From Saccharothrix espanaensis DSM 44229 (GTDB lineage: Bacteria > Actinomycetota > Actinomycetes > Mycobacteriales > Pseudonocardiaceae), in NCBI RefSeq assembly GCF_000328705.1, contig NC_019673.1, positions 5,642,001-5,706,000 of the forward strand: a DNA stretch of 64,000 nucleotides, written 5' to 3'. The notes beneath the pieces are model-generated. The model did not search any database, was not told where the DNA came from, and was given only the letters and a program-made list of their open reading frames with translations. A program made the translations under genes and the position numbers. Positions 58,678 through 64,000 of this stretch are shown here, in pieces. Position 1 is the first letter of the stretch, and each line of letters opens with the position of its first letter.

Positions 58678-61182
58678 ATGGCCGACCGGATCGCGGACAT
58701 CTGGGGTGCGCGCACCCCGCACGCGAGGGACGCGCCGTGGCCGGTCCGGGTCGACCTGCACCTGGACCAGGGCTTGGCCGAGTCCGATGTGGATCGGTGG
58801 GTGCAGTCGGCGTGCGTGCTGTGCAGCAACGGCTGCGGTTGTGACATCGCCGTCAAGGACGGTCGCGTGGTCGGTGTGCGGGGTCGTGCGGGTGATGTGG
58901 TCAACCACGGCCGGCTGGGCCCGAAGGGCTTGTACGGCTCGTGGCAGTGGAACGGACGCGACCGGTTGACCCGTCCGCTGGTGCGGCGCGGCGGCGTGCT
59001 GGTGGAGACCGACTGGGACACCGCGATGGAACTCGTCGTGCGGCGCTCGGGCGAGCTGCTGGACGAGGTGGGACCCTTGTCGCACGGCTTCTACACCAGC
59101 GGCCAGTTGTTCCTGGAGGAGTACTACACGCTCGGCGTGATCGGCAAGGCCGGCCTGGGCACGCCGCACATGGACGGCAACACCCGGCTGTGCACGGCGA
59201 CCGCGGCGGCGGCGATGAAGGAGAGCTTCGGCTCCGACGGCCAGCCCGGCAGCTACCACGACGTCGACTCGTGCGACGCCCTGTTCCTGTTCGGGCACAA
59301 CATGGCCGAGACGCAGACGGTGCTGTGGTCGAGGGTGTTGGACCGGTTGCACGGCCCCGACCGGCCGGTGGTGGTCGCGGTGGACCCGCGGCGCACCAAG
59401 GTGGCCGAGGCGGCGGTGGAGTCCGGCGGCGTGCACCTGGCTCCGCTGCCCGGCACGAACCAGGCGCTGATGAACGGCCTGCTCCGCGAGCTGATCGCCC
59501 ACGGGTGGGTCGACCACGACTACGTGGGCGCGCACACGCTCGGCTACGACGAGCTGGCCGCCACCGTCGAGCCCTGCACGCCCGAGCACGTCGCCGGCAT
59601 CTGCCGCGTCGACGCCGAGGACGTGCGGCGGGCCGCACGGATCTTCGGCACCTCCGAGCGGGTGCTGTCCACGGTCCTGCAAGGCTTCTACCAGTCCCAC
59701 CAGGCCACCGCGGCGTCCTGCCAGGTGAACAACCTGCACCTGCTGCGCGGCCTGATCGGCAGGCCCGGCTGCGGCGTCCTGCAGATGAACGGCCAGCCCA
59801 CCGCGCAGAACACCCGCGAGTGCGGCGCCGACGGCGATTTGCCCGGTTTCCGCAACTGGGACAACCCCGAGCACGTCCGCGAGCTGGCCGAGCTGTGGAA
59901 GGTCGACCCGCTGACCATCCCGCACTGGGCGCCGCCCACCCACGCGATGCAGCTCTGGCGCTACGCCGAGCAGGGGTCGATCCGGTTCCTGTGGATCTCG
60001 GCGACCAACCCGGCGGTGTCGTTGCCCGAACTGCCGCGCGTCCGCGAGATCCTCGCCAAGCAGGACCTGTTCGTGGTGGTGCAGGACGGGTTCCGCACCG
60101 AGACGGCCGAGTACGCCGACGTGGTGCTGCCGGCCGCGCTGTGGGGCGAGAAGCAGGGCACGTTCACCAACGTCAACCGCACCGTGCACTTGTCGGACAA
60201 GGCTGTCGAACCGCCGGGTGAAGCGCGTTCGGACCTCGACATCTTCCTGGACTACGCCCGCCGCATGGACTTCCGCGACCGCGACGGCGAGCCGCTTATC
60301 AGGTGGTCGGACCCGCAGGGCGCGTTCGAGGCGTGGAAGGAGTGCAGCCGGGGCAGGCTGTGCGACTACACCGGCCTGACCTACGACAGGTTGCGCGGCG
60401 GCAGCGGCATCCCGTGGCCGTGCGACGACGAGCACCCCGACGGGTGCGACCGGCTCTACGCGGACGGGGTGTTCCCCACCCACCCGGACGTGTGCGAGGA
60501 CTACGGCCATGACCTGCTCACCGGCGGCACCACCTCACCTGAGCAGTACAAGGCCCAGCGCCCCGACGGCCGCGCGTTCCTCAAGGCGGCCGAGCACACC
60601 CCACCGCCGGAGCAGCCCAGCGACGACTACCCGTTCGTGGTCACGACGGGGCGCACGGCCTACCACTTCCACACCCGCACCAAGACCGGCCGCTCCCGGC
60701 AGCTCCGCCGGGCCGCCCCGCAGCCGTGGGTGGAACTGTCCGCCCGTGACGCCGCCGCACTGGGCGTCGCCGAGGGCGACCTGGTCCGCGTCGAATCGCC
60801 ACGCGGCCGCGTCGAGGCGCCCGCCCGCGTCGGACGCGGCCGTGACGGCGTGGTGTTCGTGCCGTTCCACTACGGCTACTGGGACGTCGAGGACGGCCGG
60901 CACGGGCGGGCGGCCAACGAACTGACCCTGACCGAGTGGGACCCGGTGTCCAAGCAGCCGCTGTTCAAGATCGCCGCCGCCCGGGTCACCAGGCTCGCCG
61001 ACGGCACCCGACCGACGCCCGCCCCCACCACGACGGCGTCCGCCCCGCACGACCCCGCGAGCGTCCCGGCGACCACGGGCGAGGACGACGTGCACGAGGA
61101 CGTGGCCCCCGCCGACCCGCCCCCGCCACCACCGTCCCCGGATCGCACCCCCGGCGTGCCGCCCGCCGAGTCGAAGGGCTGA
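58678..61182 (+). CDS. Molybdopterin oxidoreductase with incomplete FeS cysteine set
   Basis: The 834-residue protein belongs to the DMSO reductase family. The [4Fe-4S] region has C46, C49 and C53 (plus C55) in CVLCSNGCGC, but the expected fourth cysteine of GRLC-x-KG is Gly81 in NHGRLGPKGLYG. The molybdenum-cofactor parts are present: FYTSGQLFLEEYY, DGNTRLCTATAAAAMKESFG, FLFGHNMAETQ, QGFYQSHQATAASCQVNNLHLLRG, and the C-terminal dinucleotide-binding HTRTKTGRSRQLRRAAPQPW and NELTLTEWDP. A 50-residue proline-rich tail follows. There is no twin-arginine signal, so it is cytoplasmic. It is followed after 3 bases by a 152-residue gene. Confidence 0.85.
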   Translation: MADRIADIWGARTPHARDAPWPVRVDLHLDQGLAESDVDRWVQSACVLCSNGCGCDIAVKDGRVVGVRGRAGDVVNHGRLGPKGLYGSWQWNGRDRLTRPLVRRGGVLVETDWDTAMELVVRRSGELLDEVGPLSHGFYTSGQLFLEEYYTLGVIGKAGLGTPHMDGNTRLCTATAAAAMKESFGSDGQPGSYHDVDSCDALFLFGHNMAETQTVLWSRVLDRLHGPDRPVVVAVDPRRTKVAEAAVESGGVHLAPLPGTNQALMNGLLRELIAHGWVDHDYVGAHTLGYDELAATVEPCTPEHVAGICRVDAEDVRRAARIFGTSERVLSTVLQGFYQSHQATAASCQVNNLHLLRGLIGRPGCGVLQMNGQPTAQNTRECGADGDLPGFRNWDNPEHVRELAELWKVDPLTIPHWAPPTHAMQLWRYAEQGSIRFLWISATNPAVSLPELPRVREILAKQDLFVVVQDGFRTETAEYADVVLPAALWGEKQGTFTNVNRTVHLSDKAVEPPGEARSDLDIFLDYARRMDFRDRDGEPLIRWSDPQGAFEAWKECSRGRLCDYTGLTYDRLRGGSGIPWPCDDEHPDGCDRLYADGVFPTHPDVCEDYGHDLLTGGTTSPEQYKAQRPDGRAFLKAAEHTPPPEQPSDDYPFVVTTGRTAYHFHTRTKTGRSRQLRRAAPQPWVELSARDAAALGVAEGDLVRVESPRGRVEAPARVGRGRDGVVFVPFHYGYWDVEDGRHGRAANELTLTEWDPVSKQPLFKIAAARVTRLADGTRPTPAPTTTASAPHDPASVPATTGEDDVHEDVAPADPPPPPPSPDRTPGVPPAESKG

Positions 61183-61185
61183 ACC

Positions 61186-61644
61186 ATGCACCTGTCCACC
61201 TACCTGGGCCTGCTGCACACCTCGCTGACCACGCTGGCCGACGCCTTCCGCGAGGTCGGCCGCGGCCACGGCGAGGAACCGGACGTGCGGCAGACCTGCC
61301 AGGTCCTCGCCGGCCGGGTCGACCGCCAGGCCGAGGCGCTGGCACCGGTCGTGGAGCGCTACGGCGAGCACCGCGAGGACGAACCCGAGCGCCTGCACGC
61401 CGCCGGGCTGGAGACGGTCCGCAGCGGGCCGGTGGGCCTGCTGCGCGACCTCCAGGACCTCTACACCCTGGCCGGCCTGACCGACATCACCTGGACCGTC
61501 GTCGGCCAGGCCGCCCAGGGGCTGCGCGACCGCGAACTGCTGGACATCGTCGACGCCTGCGAGCAGGACACCGCCCGACAGCTCACCTGGCTGCGCACCC
61601 GCGTCAAGCAGGCCGCACCCCAAGCCCTCATCGCGGCCCGGTGA
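61186..61644 (+). CDS. Helical protein coupled to the molybdopterin oxidoreductase
   Basis: The 152-residue product is predicted all-helical: YLGLLHTSLTTLADAFREVGRG, DRQAEALAPVVERYGEHRE, VGLLRDLQDLYTLAGLTDITW and QDTARQLTWLRTRVKQAAPQAL. It begins 3 bases after the oxidoreductase stop, so the two are in one operon. It has no known family that I recognise. A helical bundle next to a molybdenum enzyme suggests a dedicated chaperone or partner subunit, but this rests on position only. Confidence 0.75.
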   Translation: MHLSTYLGLLHTSLTTLADAFREVGRGHGEEPDVRQTCQVLAGRVDRQAEALAPVVERYGEHREDEPERLHAAGLETVRSGPVGLLRDLQDLYTLAGLTDITWTVVGQAAQGLRDRELLDIVDACEQDTARQLTWLRTRVKQAAPQALIAAR

Positions 61645-61656
61645 GGGCGCGATCCC

Positions 61657-62082
61657 TCATCGCCCCGCTCGGTCCCGGCGGCCGAGGGCGGCGGCGAGGG
61701 CGGCCGGGACGGTCGGGTGCAGGTGGAGCACCAGGTCCAGGCCGGCCGTCCGGAGCGGGTGCAGCACGGCTCGCCGGGTGGCGACGATCCGCAGCTCGGT
61801 CCCGTGGAAGGCGCAGGCGTGGTGGTGCCTGAGCAGCAGTTCCAGGCCGGTCGCGGCGAGGAACACGACCTGGGTCAGGTCGAGGACGACCGGGGACGTC
61901 CCGGCGCGGGCGCGGACGGTGTGCAGGTGCCGGTCCAGGCGTGGGGCGGTGCCGAGGTCGATCTCCCCGGCCGCCCGCACGATCACGGCGTCGCCGGCGG
62001 TCGAGTCCTCGACGCGCAGCGCCCGGTCCCAGGCGGGCGCGGGGACGGGGATCGACAGGGTCTTCTCGGTGCAGCTGTTCAT
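61657..62082 (-). CDS. STAS-domain anti-anti-sigma-like protein (second copy)
   Basis: The 141-residue protein has a STAS domain: AVIVRAAGEIDLGTAPRLDRHL, VVLDLTQVVFLAATGLELLLRHHH and ELRIVATRRAVLHPLRTAGL. Where phosphorylated STAS proteins have Ser/Thr before the helix (D-S-S/T-G), this one reads FLAATGLELL, so a Thr is kept one position away (A-A-T-G), unlike the copy at 3031-3540. It shares the 17-bp upstream element with that copy. It probably takes part in partner-switching control of a stress sigma factor. ATG 62082 follows GGGAAAGG. Confidence 0.85.
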   Translation of the reverse strand: MNSCTEKTLSIPVPAPAWDRALRVEDSTAGDAVIVRAAGEIDLGTAPRLDRHLHTVRARAGTSPVVLDLTQVVFLAATGLELLLRHHHACAFHGTELRIVATRRAVLHPLRTAGLDLVLHLHPTVPAALAAALGRRDRAGR

Positions 62083-62140
62083 CGGGTGACCTTTCCCGGG
62101 AGTGGGCGACGGGGTGACCACGTCGCGTTCACGCCGGACA

Positions 62141-62157
62141 GGCTCGCTGCTCAACCC
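62141..62157 (-). promoter_or_regulatory. 17-bp element shared by both STAS genes (copy 2)
   Basis: GGGTTGAGCAGCGAGCC on the minus strand, identical to 3596-3612, ending 58 nt before the STAS start codon. A TTGACA hexamer lies 7 bases upstream of the core, but the spacing does not fit a standard promoter. Confidence 0.5.
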
Positions 62158-62263
62158 GTGCCGACCTGTCAAGGGTAGCCCCGGCTCCCGCTACCGCAAC
62201 CCCGACGTGCCGGTGACGCTGCGCGGGCCTGCTGCCGGCACGTGCCACCTGCGTCGTGGATCC

Positions 62264-62284
62264 TGCCCCGGGAAGTACGGGGCA
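62264..62284 (-). terminator. Terminator hairpin after the beta-helix gene
   Basis: A 7-bp stem (TGCCCCG/CGGGGCA) with a 7-base loop lies 14 bases downstream of the stop of the gene ending at 62298. Confidence 0.4.
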
Positions 62285-62297
62285 CCGGGGAAGGCGA

Positions 62298-64000
62298 TCA
62301 TCCACTGTGTGGCGGAGCGGCCGCCTGGTGGACCGCCAGCGTGATCGACCCGGTGTAGGTGCGTCCCGAGGCGATGGCTGTCGGAACGCCGTCGACCGTC
62401 ATGGTCACGGTGTGGCCGGGGTGCGCGGTGACGGCGGCGTCCGCGTCGATGGCGAGTTCGCTCAGGTGCGACGTGCCGGCCACCACCCAGCGTGAGCCGT
62501 TGCGGAGCTGGACGATCACACCGTTGTTGACGACCGGCCCGACGGTGTTGGTGATCGTGCCCAGCTGCCTGTACTCCGTGGCGGTGATCGTGCTCACGGC
62601 GTGGCGGGCCGCCGAGGCGGAGAGCACCCCGTCGATGTCGGAGTTGTCGAAGGCGAGGACCAGGTTCTTCCCTTCGCCGGGGACGGCCCCGCCCCGGATG
62701 GCGTTGTAGAAGTGGCCCTTGAGGGCGATGTCGGAGAAGGTGGCCGTGGCGTCGGTGCTGTGCACCTCGGTGACGTCGAAGCCGGCCAGCTTGACCGGGT
62801 CGCCGGCGGGCTCCCGGTACACGCCGGTGTTGAGCAGCCGCCCGTCTTCCTCGACCGGACCGGGGTCGTCGTCGTCCATCAGCTGGAGGACGACCCCGTT
62901 CGCGGGGTTCAGCCGGGCGCCCCGCGACCCGTCGACGGCGATCGCGGCCTGTTGCCCCTTGTTCAGGAAAGTGGCTTCCCCGGTGTCGAACACCGTGCCG
63001 CCGGTGATCTCCACCGAGCCGGCGCCGTGCCACATGACGCCGAACCTGCGCGATTCAACCACCGTGTTCCGCGTGGGCAGCGCGGCGAGTTCCGGGGCGG
63101 TGAGACCGAGCCCGAGTTCTGCGTTGAGCCGCGCGACGGCCTCGGGGGTGCTGTCGCCGTAGTGGATCGCGCCTCCTCGGATGATCGTCGCGTAGGTGCC
63201 GACCGCGAACCGCGTGCCCAGGAACCGCTCTGCCACGTCGTCGGTGGCGTACGAGCCGTACCCGTCCGGCCCGGTGTTGGCCACCGTGCTGTTGACGACG
63301 GTCAGCCGGCAGTTCCGGCCGCGCTCGGTCGACAGCACGCCCCACCCCTGCGACGAGAGCGAGGAGTTCAGGTAGGCAGCCCTGGTTCCGGTGCCCAGCA
63401 GGTTGGTGGCCCGGTTGTTCCCGGAGATGCCGAGCATCCAGGGCGCGTCCCGCATGTGGTCCAGGTCCACAGTGGACCGGTAGTCGGCGGGCAGCACACC
63501 GTCGCCGGTTCGGATCCGGGAGTTCTTGACGACCACGTCGCTGCCGTCCGCGGCGATCACGCCGGAACGGACCACGCCCGTCGTGGAGATGTCGGCACCG
63601 TCCACGACCAGCCTGGTGCCCGGACCCGTCGCCACGATGCCGGCACCGTCGCCGACGAAATCGGACCTCCCGTTGCCGGCGAAGGCAATCCTGGGCTTGT
63701 CGAGCGTGTACGCCCCGTCTTTCGCGAACACTCCGGCGAACGCTTCGCCGGTGGACGAGATCCGGACGTCCGACGCGCGGCGCCCTTCGACGCGCCCGCC
63801 CTCGACGCTCGCCAGTGCCGACTTGGCGGGCACGAGACCGGTGGCGTCCACGTAGAGTCCCTGGCGGAGCGGAAAGACGTCACCTCGATGCGCGACGAGG
63901 TTGGCGTCCGCCACGGAGAGCCTGACGTCTCCCCGGTACGCGCCGGGCGCGATCGTCGTCACGGTGCCTTCGGCCGCGGCGAGCACCGACCCGGTCTCCA
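62298..64000 (-). CDS. Beta-helix surface protein, C-terminal part
   Basis: The frame is open to the window edge, so at least 567 residues of the C-terminal part are present and the start lies outside. Repeated units such as GVIAADGSDVVVKNSRIRTGDGVLP, NNRATNLLGTGTRAAYLNSS, RLTVVNSTVANTGPDGYGSYA and NTVVESRRFGVMWHGAGSVEITGGTVF, each a short strand, turn and N/D/S-rich rung, point to a right-handed parallel beta-helix like those in pectate lyases or autotransporter passengers. No membrane segment or sorting motif is seen at the end (AVHQAAAPPHSG). It is likely secreted or surface-bound. Its G/A/T-rich rungs are unusually long. Confidence 0.7.
   Translation of the reverse strand, partial: ETGSVLAAAEGTVTTIAPGAYRGDVRLSVADANLVAHRGDVFPLRQGLYVDATGLVPAKSALASVEGGRVEGRRASDVRISSTGEAFAGVFAKDGAYTLDKPRIAFAGNGRSDFVGDGAGIVATGPGTRLVVDGADISTTGVVRSGVIAADGSDVVVKNSRIRTGDGVLPADYRSTVDLDHMRDAPWMLGISGNNRATNLLGTGTRAAYLNSSLSSQGWGVLSTERGRNCRLTVVNSTVANTGPDGYGSYATDDVAERFLGTRFAVGTYATIIRGGAIHYGDSTPEAVARLNAELGLGLTAPELAALPTRNTVVESRRFGVMWHGAGSVEITGGTVFDTGEATFLNKGQQAAIAVDGSRGARLNPANGVVLQLMDDDDPGPVEEDGRLLNTGVYREPAGDPVKLAGFDVTEVHSTDATATFSDIALKGHFYNAIRGGAVPGEGKNLVLAFDNSDIDGVLSASAARHAVSTITATEYRQLGTITNTVGPVVNNGVIVQLRNGSRWVVAGTSHLSELAIDADAAVTAHPGHTVTMTVDGVPTAIASGRTYTGSITLAVHQAAAPPHSG

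Noticed and set aside
1..64000. CRISPR arrays, tRNA or rRNA genes
   Set aside because: No regularly spaced repeats and no tRNA- or rRNA-like sequence could be recognised by eye; small RNAs cannot be excluded.

Overview
The window is GC-rich DNA with dense genes, mostly GTG/ATG starts, many 4-base ATGA/GTGA overlaps and families typical of filamentous Actinomycetota (GAF-ANTAR regulators, DUF4383, DUF6480, DUF6098, DUF6292, DUF5914, a beta-carotene desaturase of the actinobacterial type). A member of the Pseudonocardiales (Saccharothrix/Actinosynnema/Lentzea-like) fits best, but this is a family-content inference, not an alignment.

Layout. (1) 1-4.1 kb: signalling and stress genes (ANTAR protein, SpoIIE-type phosphatase, PRC-barrel protein, STAS protein, ChaB/Rho_N protein). 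(2) 4.3-17.6 kb: a glycan cluster. A plus-strand arm (nucleotide-sugar epimerase, carbamoyltransferase, GT2, GT9, UDP-glucose 6-dehydrogenase) converges on a minus-strand arm (GT9, GT4, GT4, GmhA-like, HldE-like, SDR, aldehyde dehydrogenase), with GmhB divergent at the far end. Together these encode most of the ADP-heptose pathway plus heptosyltransferase-type enzymes. (3) 17.6-18.4 kb: a decayed IS5-type element. (4) 18.4-31.4 kb: SDRs, a GT2, a carbohydrate ABC importer without its ATPase, a DUF4383 protein, a FAD-Rieske oxidoreductase, small stress proteins, two alpha/beta hydrolases and an unrecognised 462-residue protein. (5) 31.4-38.7 kb: an atypical GT4, two GAF-ANTAR proteins, a Rho_N protein, a ThDP enzyme, a secreted protein and a HTH-TM-ricin protein. 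(6) 38.8-46.5 kb: a carotenoid cluster (crtI, crtE / crtB, DUF5914 Rieske / crtU, methyltransferase, crtYd, crtYc). (7) 46.7-64 kb: large-subunit catalase, a haem-oxygenase-like diiron protein, CDGSH protein, methyltransferase, permease, PLP decarboxylase, SDR, zinc alcohol dehydrogenase, molybdopterin oxidoreductase, second STAS protein and the end of a beta-helix surface protein.

The unifying signal is a promoter pattern. About twenty start sites are preceded by G-N-N-T, a spacer of 14-16 (nearly always 15) and GGGTA(C/G/T), which matches the known promoter class of the actinobacterial stress sigma factors SigB/SigF. These promoters split into two sets: in eight genes the -10 hexamer ends only 8-9 nt before the start codon and no Shine-Dalgarno is seen (predicted leaderless mRNAs), while in twelve it lies 26-52 nt upstream, mostly with a purine-rich ribosome site. 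The targets include the catalase, the heptose-glycan cluster, ThDP and molybdopterin enzymes, SDRs and small stress proteins. The window also carries a SpoIIE phosphatase and two STAS proteins that could belong to the partner-switching circuit controlling such a sigma factor, but no sigma factor or anti-sigma kinase. I read the region as a stress-response island in which cell-surface glycan, pigment and redox functions are grouped, with many of the genes apparently under one sigma factor.
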